Shown: positions 1 to 7,384 of the stretch, one piece after another | How the letters are laid out: every line of letters starts with the position of its first letter | Position numbering within the stretch: position 1 is the stretch's first letter | NCBI GenBank assembly: GCA_903904855.1 | Contig: CAIVEH010000210.1 | Location: 1 to 38,260 of the forward strand | DNA length: 38,260 bases | Direction: 5' to 3' | Source of the DNA: an uncultured Bacteroidota bacterium | GTDB lineage: Bacteria > Bacteroidota > Bacteroidia > Chitinophagales > Chitinophagaceae | Made by a program: the position numbers and the translations under genes | The notes under the pieces: model-generated | What the model saw: the letters and a program-made list of their open reading frames with translations, nothing else | What the model was told of the DNA's origin: nothing | Database searches by the model: none

Positions 1-39
1 CCAAACACTTTTCTAGTATTTGTCACGAAAGCCATATAG

Positions 40-233
40 CAATCCTCCTCTCTCAATGTGCCCTCGCCACTTCAGCCAAATAGCACCACCAATACGGTCC
101 CTCAAAAACCTTTTTAACTATTAACTCTAAATCTTCCGAATAATCACCAACCATACCCTATTTTTACCCCCAAATTCAGTAAGCAGTTATGCCCCGGTAT
201 GTAGTTGAAGTAATGTATGATGGCACACTTTAA
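40..233 (+). repeat. Truncated, diverged duplicate of truA leader and first 13 codons
   Basis: This segment repeats the DNA just upstream of and inside the start of truA (about 415-646). A 28-base stretch is identical between 152-179 and 571-598. The next 39 bases from the ATG (189-227 against 608-646) differ at one silent position. Further upstream the match is looser but still traceable (shared 'tagcaatcc', 'gccacttcagcc', 'aaaccttttta'). The copy at 189 reads MPRYVVEVMYDGT, then one foreign codon and a TAA at 231-233, so it could encode at most a 14-residue peptide. It is best read as a remnant of a partial tandem duplication. Confidence 0.85.
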
Positions 234-414
234 TCACCCCTGGTTGCACTCGGCATTCGCCTTGTTTAACGGGTCCCCTCCTTTCCCGATCTTCTCCAGG
301 ATCTACTAGAAAAAAAGAGGGGAGTTTTCCCAGCTTCGTGGCATTGATGGAGCGGGGTGCATGGGTTCAGGAGATTCCTCCTTCGTCGGAATGACGATAT
401 CTATCTGGCAAGCA
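234..414. other. Non-coding spacer between the two truA leader copies
   Basis: No gene is visible. The spacer holds an interrupted inverted repeat, TCCCCTC at 274-280 facing GAGGGGA at 317-323. It also holds a low-complexity stretch near 380-396 ('ttcctccttcgtcggaatga') of a kind often seen in scattered intergenic repeats. The break from the truA-like copy falls at about 228. No transposase remnant was found. Confidence 0.4.
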
Positions 415-607
415 AAATAGCAATCCAACTCTCAAATGGTGCCATTCCCGAAGAAAAATCGGGATATACTGCCACTTCAGCCTAAAAGTGCCACCAAGCC
501 CGGCCCCCAAAAAACCTTTTTACCCCATCAACCCTAACCATTCTCAATAATCCCAAAACAATTCCCCTATCATACCCTATTTTTACCCCCAAATTCAGAA
601 TAAGGTT

Positions 608-1357
608 ATGCCCCGGTATGTTGTTGAAGTAATGTATGATGGCACAAAGTTTCATGGCTCGCAGGTGCAGGGGGAGATACCTACTGTGCAGCTGGCGGTG
701 AATACGGCTTTGAGTACGCTGCTGCGCATGCCTGTTGCTACCACGGGGGCCAGCCGCACCGATGAGGGGGTTCATGCGCTTAGCAACTTCTACCAGTTCG
801 ACCTGGATACCCCTCTCCTGCCCGACCTGGTGTATAAGTGCAATGCTATCTTGCCTCAGGCTATGGCGGTAAAGGGCATCTATCGGGCTGTGAATCCGGA
901 ATTCAATCCGCGGTTTGATGCTATAAGGCGGCGGTACAGGTACCGGATCTATAATAAGAAGAACCCGTTTCTGGTTCATCAGGCTATGTACTACCCATAC
1001 CCGCTGCACCTGGATGTGCTACAGCAAACGGCAGCCATAATAAAGGAATACACGCAGTTTGAATCGTTTGCGAAGCGCAATGCGCAGAACTTTACGTTTA
1101 ACTGCACCATACATCAGTCGTACTGGGAAGAAAGGGATGGCGAACTAAACTATGTGGTAGAGGCCAACAGGTTTCTGCGGGGCATGGTGCGTGGGCTGGT
1201 GTGCACACAGATCAAAATGTCGCGCAAGGGAACGCCTGAGGACTTGAGGAAAATTCTGGATGCCAGGGATTGCACCAAGGCTTTTTTCAATGTGCCGGGG
1301 CATGGGTTGTATCTGGAGGAGATAACTTATCCGGAGGGGATGTTGATTGCGATATAA
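608..1357 (+). CDS. truA: tRNA pseudouridine(38-40) synthase TruA
   Basis: The 249-aa product matches the usual TruA length. TruA isomerises uridines 38, 39 and 40 of the tRNA anticodon stem-loop to pseudouridine, acting alone in the cytoplasm. The motif GASRTDEGVHA (residues 48-57) contains the catalytic aspartate, Asp52. An RYRYRIYN segment near residue 100 and the LRGMVRGLV segment in the C-terminal half are also family hallmarks. The ATG at 608 is fixed by the conserved start 'MPRYVVEVMYDGTKF', which is also preserved in the truncated upstream duplicate. The gene reads alone, with a 100-base gap before the next gene. Identification is secure; the leader duplication is the odd feature. Confidence 0.96.
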   Translation: MPRYVVEVMYDGTKFHGSQVQGEIPTVQLAVNTALSTLLRMPVATTGASRTDEGVHALSNFYQFDLDTPLLPDLVYKCNAILPQAMAVKGIYRAVNPEFNPRFDAIRRRYRYRIYNKKNPFLVHQAMYYPYPLHLDVLQQTAAIIKEYTQFESFAKRNAQNFTFNCTIHQSYWEERDGELNYVVEANRFLRGMVRGLVCTQIKMSRKGTPEDLRKILDARDCTKAFFNVPGHGLYLEEITYPEGMLIAI

Positions 1358-1446
1358 CTTTTGACTTTCTGAATATTAGTTCTATAATGCTTTTTCTAAG
1401 CCAAAATTCCTGTTTAATACCATAGAACATAAAGAGGTTAATCTGC

Positions 1447-1454
1447 TAACTTTG
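1447..1454 (+). promoter_or_regulatory. TAACTTTG promoter box (Bacteroidota -7 type), near-leaderless
   Basis: TAACTTTG fits the Bacteroidota sigma-A -7 consensus TAnnTTTG. It ends only 4 bases before the ATG at 1459, so transcription would begin at or next to the start codon. No clear -33 TTTG was found at the expected spacing. Confidence 0.6.
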
Positions 1455-1458
1455 CGCC

Positions 1459-2865
1459 ATGCCTTTTCATAAAATCCAGCCTGCTGATATTGCTGCCTTC
1501 CAGACTATACTGGAAAAGCAATATGTACTTGCAGACATTGAGCATATAAACCGCTGCGCCAGCGACCAGACCGAGGATCTGCATTACAGTCCGGAGATTG
1601 TATTGCAACCCGGTACGGTGCAGGAGGTAAGCAGCATTATGAAGTACTGCAATGAGCATAATATCCCGGTTACTCCACGAGGCGCTGGCACAGGACTGAG
1701 TGGTGGCGCACTGCCGGTATTTGGTGGTGTGGCGCTCGATATGAAGCGGTTTAATAAAATACTCAATATCGACAAACGCAATTTCCAGGTTACTACAGAG
1801 CCAAGCGTTATTACCCAGGTGCTGCAGGAAACACTCAGGGAAGAGGGCCTCTTCTACCCTCCCGACCCTGCCAGCAAGGGTAGCTGCTTTATAGGTGGCA
1901 ATGTATCGGAAAACTCAGGTGGACCAAGGGCGGTGAAGTATGGTGTGGTAAAGGATTATGTGCTCAATCTGGAAATAGTGTTGCCCAATGGAGCAATCAT
2001 ATGGACCGGGGCCAATGTGCTTAAAAACGCTACGGGCTACAACCTTACCCAACTGCTGGTGGGCAGTGAGGGAACCCTTGGAGTTATTACCAAAATAGTC
2101 CTGAGGTTGATACCCGCTGTGAAACATGATTTGCTACTGCTGGTTCCCTTCCGGTCTGCCATAGAGGCCTGTGCTGCTGTTAATGCCATTTTCCTGGCGG
2201 GTTATACACCATCGGTGCTGGAGTTTATGGAGCGGGATGCGCTGGAGTGGTCTATGCGGTTTGTGCAATCAACCGGGGTTAACCTCCCTGCGGATATTGC
2301 CGCCCACCTGCTTATAGAAGTGGATGGCAACCATATGGAAGAGCTTTACCGCGATGCCGAAGCTATATCAAATATCGTACAGCAATATGATATTGATGAG
2401 ATACTGTTTGCCGATAGCCACGAACAAAAACAAATGCTGTGGACACTGCGCCGCAAGGTGGGCGAAGCGGTAAAAAGCAATTCCATTTACAAGGAAGAAG
2501 ATACCGTAGTGCCGCGTGCTGAGTTGCCAGAATTATTGCAGATAGTAAAAGCGCTGGGCAGGGAATTCGGATTTAATTCGGTGTGCTATGGCCATGCCGG
2601 CGATGGTAACCTGCATGTGAACATTGTAAAGGGTGAGATGAGTGATGAAGACTGGAAGAACAAATTGCCACTGGGTATACGGAAATTGTTTAAAGAAGTG
2701 GTAAGGCTGGGAGGCACCCTATCCGGAGAGCATGGGATAGGCCTTGTGCAAAAGGAATACATGGATATTGCGTTCAACAAGGTGCAGCTGGATATCATGA
2801 AAAAAATAAAAGACGTATTTGATCCTAACGGTATTTTAAACCCTGGCAAAATACTGATGTCCTAA
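1459..2865 (+). CDS. FAD-binding oxidase, GlcD/D-lactate dehydrogenase-like
   Basis: This is a 468-aa flavoprotein of the FAD_binding_4 plus FAD-oxidase C-terminal family (glycolate oxidase subunit GlcD, D-lactate dehydrogenase and relatives). It should oxidise a 2-hydroxyacid to a 2-oxoacid. The FAD-binding part includes 'TPRGAGTGLSGGALP' (about residues 73-87) and the 'NVSENSGGPRAVKYG' segment. The C-terminal domain has 'GHAGDGNLHVN' and 'SGEHGIGLVQKEYM', which carry the metal- and substrate-binding histidines, and ends in the usual 'DPNGILNPGKI'. Glycolate, D-lactate or another hydroxyacid are all possible substrates. There is no adjacent GlcE/GlcF or iron-sulfur partner, which suggests a stand-alone enzyme. 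Confidence 0.9.
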   Translation: MPFHKIQPADIAAFQTILEKQYVLADIEHINRCASDQTEDLHYSPEIVLQPGTVQEVSSIMKYCNEHNIPVTPRGAGTGLSGGALPVFGGVALDMKRFNKILNIDKRNFQVTTEPSVITQVLQETLREEGLFYPPDPASKGSCFIGGNVSENSGGPRAVKYGVVKDYVLNLEIVLPNGAIIWTGANVLKNATGYNLTQLLVGSEGTLGVITKIVLRLIPAVKHDLLLLVPFRSAIEACAAVNAIFLAGYTPSVLEFMERDALEWSMRFVQSTGVNLPADIAAHLLIEVDGNHMEELYRDAEAISNIVQQYDIDEILFADSHEQKQMLWTLRRKVGEAVKSNSIYKEEDTVVPRAELPELLQIVKALGREFGFNSVCYGHAGDGNLHVNIVKGEMSDEDWKNKLPLGIRKLFKEVVRLGGTLSGEHGIGLVQKEYMDIAFNKVQLDIMKKIKDVFDPNGILNPGKILMS

Positions 2866-2936
2866 TGCTGGGGATTGCTTGTTCCTTAACAAATTCATAA
2901 AAACCGGACAGATTGCAGTAGAAAGCTATTTTGCAG

Positions 2937-2944
2937 TAACTTCG
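2937..2944 (+). promoter_or_regulatory. TAACTTCG near-consensus promoter box
   Basis: TAACTTCG differs from TAnnTTTG at one position. It lies 19 bases before the ATG at 2964, a sensible distance for a short leader. Confidence 0.4.
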
Positions 2945-2963
2945 TAAAACAGAAAATTTTAGT

Positions 2964-3593
2964 ATGAAACATATCATCTGGGTTTTATTGGTTTTTGTGG
3001 GTATTTCTTATGCATCGGCACAGGATGTGTATACCAGTTCGGGCAAACCGGGCTACCATAAGAAAACGAAGAAAAAGAAGGGCTATGATCCGGACAAGAT
3101 CATACTGGGTGGTGGTTTAAGCTTCGACATTGGCAGCGATTATGTACTGGCAGGGGCATCGCCTATTGTTGGGTACCGCTTTACTGATCATTTTTCAGCT
3201 GGTATAGGCGTAGGTTATTTGTATTTCAAACTGCCTGATCCTACCTATTACTATCCGCCAGACTATAATTATTTTGATAAAGGCAGCCTGATATACCCCA
3301 ATGTATGGGCTCATTATTTTGTATATAGAAACATATACCTGACCGGCCAGTTTGAACTGGATATGATAAAAGGCAACTATCCCGGTACTGATTACAACAA
3401 TGGAGGTGCAATTTATACATTCAATCAAAGCCAGACAGCTGAATCGCTGCTATTGGGATTGGGGGTAAAACAGCCTCTGGGTGGCAGAGTATCTATGTTT
3501 GGCCAGTTGCAGCACGAATTCCTGCAGCAAACATATAGTCCGTATTACGGACAACCAATTATACTCAATTTTGGTATTTGCGCAGGTCTTTAA
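2964..3593 (+). CDS. Small outer-membrane beta-barrel protein, function unknown
   Basis: The 209-aa product has a clear signal peptide (MKHIIWVLLVFVGISYASA, cut before QDVY). A short Lys-rich patch (KKTKKKK, about residues 33-41) follows. The rest alternates aromatic and glycine residues in short segments such as 'IILGGGLSFDIGSDY', 'GAGIGVGYLYF'-like runs and 'ILNFGICAGL' at the C-terminus, as expected for an 8-stranded outer-membrane barrel (PorT/OmpA-barrel type). No OmpA peptidoglycan-binding domain is present. It has its own likely promoter at 2937 and a strong terminator at 3614-3641, so it appears monocistronic. Function cannot be assigned. Confidence 0.75.
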   Translation: MKHIIWVLLVFVGISYASAQDVYTSSGKPGYHKKTKKKKGYDPDKIILGGGLSFDIGSDYVLAGASPIVGYRFTDHFSAGIGVGYLYFKLPDPTYYYPPDYNYFDKGSLIYPNVWAHYFVYRNIYLTGQFELDMIKGNYPGTDYNNGGAIYTFNQSQTAESLLLGLGVKQPLGGRVSMFGQLQHEFLQQTYSPYYGQPIILNFGICAGL

Positions 3594-3613
3594 GCTAAAT
3601 AATTTAATTTGCA

Positions 3614-3641
3614 GGCTTTGATACCAATCAAAGCCTTTTTT
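3614..3641 (+). terminator. Intrinsic terminator ending 7 bases before the symporter start codon
   Basis: A perfect 9-bp stem (GGCTTTGAT at 3614-3622, ATCAAAGCC at 3627-3635) with loop ACCA is followed by six T residues (3636-3641). This is a textbook Rho-independent terminator for the barrel gene. Its T-run ends just before the ATG at 3649, leaving no room for a promoter downstream of it. A TAATTTG box at 3605-3611 sits just before the stem. Confidence 0.85.
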
Positions 3642-3648
3642 ATTTATA

Positions 3649-5109
3649 ATGAGTCCTGCAATTCTGTTATTTATTGTTTTGGTTTATTTCGCGGTTTTGT
3701 TGGGCATAGCTTTCTATACTTCCCGCCATTCCGACAATGAATCCTTCTTTATAGGCAACCGTAACAGTAAGTGGTGGCTGGTGGCATTTGGTATGATCGG
3801 CACTTCGCTTTCGGGCATGACCTTTATATCGGTACCGGGCAAGGTGGGCGGCAGTGGGTTCCAGTATTTCCAGGTGGTTATAGGTTTCTGGCTGGGGTAT
3901 TTTGTGGTGGCTTATATATTGCTTCCGCTCTATTACCGACTCAATCTTACTTCGATCTATACCTACCTCGATCAGCGCTTCGGGCTGGTTACGTACAAAA
4001 CAGGGGCTTTGTTTTTTACTTTGTCGCGTACGCTTGGGGCTACATTGCGGCTCTACCTTGTGATAAAGGTGCTGGAGAAATTCATATTGCAGGATATAGG
4101 TATTCCATTCGAGGCAACGGCTGTAATAATCCTTGGCCTGATATTGCTATATACATACAGGGGAGGTGTAAAAACCATTGTCTGGACAGATACTTTGCAA
4201 ACTACTTTTATGCTGCTGGCACTAGTGATCTGTGTTGGCTATATTATGCATTCGCTGCATCTTGGGTTTGGCGATACATGGCAGGCACTACAGGCCAAAG
4301 GATATACCAAAATGATACAAACTGATTTCAACAGCCCGGCCTATTTTCTTAAGCAGATAATCGGCGGTGCATTTATCACCATCGGTATGACAGGCCTTGA
4401 TCAGGAAATGATGCAGAAGAATATCAGTGTAAGTAACCTTAAAGATTCGCAAAAGAACATGGTTACTTTTTGTTTTATTCTGCTGCTGGCAAATTTCCTT
4501 TTCCTGCTGCTGGGTGGCCTGCTTTACCTTTATGCCAGTGCAAAAGGCATACCTGCAGTGAAAGACGATCTATTCCCATTCATAGCTGTAAAAAGCGGAT
4601 TGCCGTTCTACATCACTATGTGCTTTATCATAGGCCTGATATCAGCTGTATTCCCCAGCGCCGATGGGGCTCTGACCGCGCTTACATCATCTTTCTGTAT
4701 CGACATACTGGGTATCAGGCGAAAGAATACAACCGAAAAACAGCAAAAACGCACCCGGCTGATAGTGCATAATACATTCGCACTGGTGTTTCTTTGCTTT
4801 ATTTTCCTCTTCAGGAAGATAGATAATGGCTCGCTGATTGATACACTGCTAGATGTGGCCGGCTATACTTATGGGCCGCTGCTGGCATTGTTTGCATTTG
4901 GCATATTTACTAAGCGGAGATTGATAAATGAGCTGGTGCCGGTCATTTGCCTGGCAGCTCCGATAGTATGCTACCTGCTGAAACAATACCAGAATGCAAA
5001 GGTGGGTAGCTATGTAATAGGCATTGAACTACTGATTATTAATGCTTCAATTACGTATTTGCTTTTAATGCTCATCTCTAAAAAAGAAAAGGGAATTGTA
5101 TCTCTTTAA
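3649..5109 (+). CDS. Sodium:solute symporter (SSS family)
   Basis: This 486-aa integral membrane protein has about 13 hydrophobic segments and the SSS (SLC5-like) signature. Its N-terminus has 'ESFFIGNRNSKWWLVAFGMIGTSLSGMTFISVPG' character (residues about 31-65), where the family's sodium-coordinating helix lies. A second hallmark is 'FPSADGALTALTSSFCIDI' near residues 338-356. It should import an organic solute with Na+. The substrate cannot be read from sequence; family members carry sugars, amino acids or carboxylates. The ATG at 3649 suits the first transmembrane helix. The intrinsic terminator directly in front of the start codon is unusual. Confidence 0.9.
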   Translation: MSPAILLFIVLVYFAVLLGIAFYTSRHSDNESFFIGNRNSKWWLVAFGMIGTSLSGMTFISVPGKVGGSGFQYFQVVIGFWLGYFVVAYILLPLYYRLNLTSIYTYLDQRFGLVTYKTGALFFTLSRTLGATLRLYLVIKVLEKFILQDIGIPFEATAVIILGLILLYTYRGGVKTIVWTDTLQTTFMLLALVICVGYIMHSLHLGFGDTWQALQAKGYTKMIQTDFNSPAYFLKQIIGGAFITIGMTGLDQEMMQKNISVSNLKDSQKNMVTFCFILLLANFLFLLLGGLLYLYASAKGIPAVKDDLFPFIAVKSGLPFYITMCFIIGLISAVFPSADGALTALTSSFCIDILGIRRKNTTEKQQKRTRLIVHNTFALVFLCFIFLFRKIDNGSLIDTLLDVAGYTYGPLLALFAFGIFTKRRLINELVPVICLAAPIVCYLLKQYQNAKVGSYVIGIELLIINASITYLLLMLISKKEKGIVSL

Positions 5110-5144
5110 AGGGCGGCAAATAATACGATTAGCCAGAATTGTTG

Positions 5145-5152
5145 TATCTTTG
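5145..5152 (+). promoter_or_regulatory. TATCTTTG promoter box before the small protein/GNAT pair
   Basis: TATCTTTG is a perfect TAnnTTTG match on the plus strand, 78 bases before the ATG at 5231. It is the only good box in the gap after the symporter and would drive both genes of the pair. Confidence 0.55.
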
Positions 5153-5230
5153 AAAACATAAAATGTTTCTTTGGAATGAAATTTGCAGATACTTTTCCTG
5201 GAACAATTAATAAGTAGTAAAACATATTTT

Positions 5231-5380
5231 ATGGCGAGGCCAATTAAGGAAACACCGGTTCTTACCGGGAAAGATGCAAAAAAATTTCTGGACGAAAAAA
5301 AGAAAAATCAAAGCCGGAAAGAAGATAGTAAAACCAGGGAAAGAATATTAGATAACTATAAAAAATTACAGTTCGCATAG
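5231..5380 (+). CDS. 49-aa basic protein, putative antitoxin-like partner of GNAT
   Basis: The product begins MARPIKETPVLTGKDAKKFL. It is strongly charged, rich in Lys, Glu and Asp, and looks helical after residue 15. An open frame extends upstream to a TTG at 5183, but the ATG at 5231 matches the 'MARPIKETPxL.G.DA..F' start that I recall from small Bacteroidota proteins encoded next to acetyltransferases. The GNAT gene begins 6 bases after its stop, so the two are almost certainly cotranscribed and probably translationally coupled. By analogy with GNAT toxin-antitoxin loci it may be the antitoxin, but it shows no clear ribbon-helix-helix domain, so the role is inferred. Confidence 0.7.
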   Translation: MARPIKETPVLTGKDAKKFLDEKKKNQSRKEDSKTRERILDNYKKLQFA

Positions 5381-5386
5381 TTATTT

Positions 5387-5932
5387 ATGGCTTTTGACTT
5401 TTCCGGGGTAATCAAATTAACAGCAAATCATGAAATCTTACCATTCAGTTGCAGTGATGATGAAGGAGCAATTGACCTGAATGATTTCCTATTAAATGAT
5501 GCCAAACTCCATTTTACTGAGCTATTATCAGTAACATATCTGTTTGAAAAAAACAACTCAACAGCAGCATATTTTAGTCTATTGAATGATAAAATAAGTA
5601 TTGAAGATGTTGATTCAAAAAGCCAATGGAAGAAGAACTTTCAAAAAGGTTTGCATCAAAGGAAAAAATTTAAAAGTTACCCTGCTATCAAAATCGGGAG
5701 GCTTGCAGTCAATATAAATTTCCAGGGACAAGGTATAGGCAATACGCTGCTAGATGCCATTAAAGGTTGGTTGATCAGTGACATTTCTTCAGGCTGCATG
5801 TATATTACTGTAGATGCCTACAAAGATTCATTGAAATTTTATGAAAAGAATAATTTCCGTTATTTATCATCAAAAGATGAAACTGATGATACCCGGTTAA
5901 TGTATTATGATCTGTCTCTCCTGTTACCTTAA
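5387..5932 (+). CDS. GNAT-family N-acetyltransferase, possible toxin
   Basis: The 181-aa product carries a GNAT acetyl-CoA fold in its C-terminal half. Motif A is 'IKIGRLAVNINFQGQGIG' (residues 101-118), with the pyrophosphate-binding QGQGIG loop. A following 'ITVDAYKDSLKFYEKNNF' (140-157) contains the Tyr152 expected as general acid. The N-terminal half, with 'LNDFLLNDAKLHF' at 31-43, resembles GNAT proteins of the AtaT/TacT size class (about 160-180 aa), which acetylate aminoacyl-tRNA. It follows the 49-aa protein by 6 bases. It could equally be an ordinary acetyltransferase with an unknown substrate. Family is secure, the toxin role is not. Confidence 0.85.
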   Translation: MAFDFSGVIKLTANHEILPFSCSDDEGAIDLNDFLLNDAKLHFTELLSVTYLFEKNNSTAAYFSLLNDKISIEDVDSKSQWKKNFQKGLHQRKKFKSYPAIKIGRLAVNINFQGQGIGNTLLDAIKGWLISDISSGCMYITVDAYKDSLKFYEKNNFRYLSSKDETDDTRLMYYDLSLLLP

Positions 5933-5953
5933 ATTCTATATCAGCTTTAAATA

Positions 5954-6652
5954 ATGAACAACCAAATAACCAACATTAAGCTCCGCGACTGGACCGAAAC
6001 CAAGGCCCACTCAAGCTGGCAGATTTTCAAGATAATGGCTGAATTTGTTCAGGGTTTTGAGACCCTGGCCAAGATAGGCCCCTGTATATCTATATTCGGG
6101 TCGGCACGCACACAGCCGGGGCATAAATATTATGAACTTGCTATGGATATTGCCAAACGCCTGGCTGAAGAGGGTTTTGGCATCATTACCGGTGGCGGGC
6201 CGGGAATAATGGAGGCAGCCAATAAAGGGGCCAGTATGGCCTCTGGGCGCAGCGTGGGACTCAATATAGCACTGCCCTTTGAGCAATCGAGCAATCCCTA
6301 CATCAACAGGGATACCTCTATGAATTTCGATTACTTTTTTGTGCGCAAGGTTATGTTTACCAAGTATTCGCAGGGCTTTGTAATGATGCCGGGTGGCTGG
6401 GGCACTATGGATGAGTTTTTTGAAGTTGCCACCCTTATACAGACCCGTAAATTTACCCAGACACCAATGATATGTATGGGTACAGCCTACTGGAATGGCC
6501 TCTTCGACTGGATGCGCGACACTATGCAGGATGGCGAAAACAACATCAGCCCGGGCGACCTGGAAATGATCAAGGTATTTGATACAGCAGAGGAAGTAGT
6601 GGATTATATCCGTGATTTTTATTCGCACAATAAATTGCAGCCTAACTTCTAA
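5954..6652 (+). CDS. LOG-family protein (TIGR00730 Rossmann fold)
   Basis: The 232-aa product belongs to the LOG/lysine-decarboxylase-like Rossmann family. Confirmed members are cytokinin riboside 5'-monophosphate phosphoribohydrolases, or more generally nucleotide 5'-monophosphate nucleosidases. It shows the nucleotide-binding GGGPGIMEAANKGA (residues 80-93) and the catalytic PGGWGTMDE (146-154), including the conserved Glu154. The family was once annotated as 'lysine decarboxylase', but there is no PLP site. The stop codon lies inside the first unit of a heptad array that runs straight to the next start codon. Real substrate unknown. Confidence 0.9.
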   Translation: MNNQITNIKLRDWTETKAHSSWQIFKIMAEFVQGFETLAKIGPCISIFGSARTQPGHKYYELAMDIAKRLAEEGFGIITGGGPGIMEAANKGASMASGRSVGLNIALPFEQSSNPYINRDTSMNFDYFFVRKVMFTKYSQGFVMMPGGWGTMDEFFEVATLIQTRKFTQTPMICMGTAYWNGLFDWMRDTMQDGENNISPGDLEMIKVFDTAEEVVDYIRDFYSHNKLQPNF

Positions 6653-6705
6653 AGACCAAATTCCAAGGACCAAAGTCCAAAATCCCAATAACAAATTCCA
6701 CAAAA
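6650..6705. repeat. Heptad array filling the stop-to-start gap (8 x 7 bp)
   Basis: The gap splits into eight consecutive 7-mers: TAAAGAC, CAAATTC, CAAGGAC, CAAAGTC, CAAAATC, CCAATAA, CAAATTC, CACAAAA. The first contains the stop codon of the LOG gene and the last abuts the ATG at 6706. Units are degenerate around CAAAnTC. Confidence 0.8.
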
Positions 6706-7359
6706 ATGACCACTTCCCTTTTAGCCAGACCGATAGAAGCATATGCCGAACAATTCACCACTGCCGAGTCGAAGGTACTTGCTGCACTTAACAGGGAAAC
6801 CAATCTGAAAAGGGGCGATGCAATAATGCTTTCCGGGCATCTGCAGGGGGCTGTATTAACCATGCTCAGCAATATGATAAGGCCAGCCAGGGTTCTGGAG
6901 ATTGGCACTTTTACCGGATATTCTGCTATTTGCCTGGCTCAGGGGTTACAGCCGGATGGCCTATTGCATACCCTGGAGATTGATGAAGAACTGCATGATA
7001 TTGCTGCAGGGTATATTGAAGCTGCCGGGCTGAGGGATAAAATTGTTCAGCACACTGGTATTGCATCAGAAATAATCCCGCAACTGAATGAAACCTTTGA
7101 CCTTGTTTTCATTGATGCAGACAAACTGAATTACGAACTGTATTACGACCTTGTATTTGATAAAGTGCGACCAGGAGGTTTCATTATTGCCGATAATGTA
7201 CTCTACGATGGCGAGGTGGTTTTGCCTGAAGGACAGCAGAGTAAAAATGCCAGGGCAATAAATGGTTATAACCAGAAAATAAAATCTGATAAACGGGTTG
7301 AGCATCTACTACTGCCGGTTAGGGATGGATTGATGATAGTGAGGAAACTGGTGGGATAG
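6706..7359 (+). CDS. SAM-dependent O-methyltransferase (class I, family 3)
   Basis: This 217-aa enzyme belongs to the caffeoyl-CoA/catechol O-methyltransferase-like family (Methyltransf_3). SAM motif I is 'VLEIGTFTGYSAICLA' (residues 63-78). Metal- and substrate-binding acidic residues occur in 'FIDADK' (135-140) and 'IIADNVLYDGEV' (160-171), matching the divalent-metal site of the family. It would move a methyl group from SAM to a hydroxyl, often of a catechol. The substrate is not evident. The ATG directly follows a heptad array, and the gene converges on the glycosidase gene 25 bases downstream. No terminator is visible between them. Confidence 0.9.
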   Translation: MTTSLLARPIEAYAEQFTTAESKVLAALNRETNLKRGDAIMLSGHLQGAVLTMLSNMIRPARVLEIGTFTGYSAICLAQGLQPDGLLHTLEIDEELHDIAAGYIEAAGLRDKIVQHTGIASEIIPQLNETFDLVFIDADKLNYELYYDLVFDKVRPGGFIIADNVLYDGEVVLPEGQQSKNARAINGYNQKIKSDKRVEHLLLPVRDGLMIVRKLVG

Positions 7360-7384
7360 CCGGTCTATATTCTTCATCAACCAA

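Noticed and set aside
482-1009. 175-aa open frame on the minus strand over truA
   Set aside because: It lies antisense to the secure truA gene, has no recognisable motif and a composition typical of a shadow frame.
5183-5230. Upstream extension of the 49-aa protein to a TTG start
   Set aside because: The added residues (MQILFLEQLISSKTYF) do not fit the conserved MARPIKETP start, and an ATG is available at 5231.
6011-6742. 243-aa minus-strand frame over the LOG gene and the heptad spacer
   Set aside because: It is antisense to a secure gene. Its start region is only a translation of the heptad array, which gives a repetitive Leu/Trp stretch.
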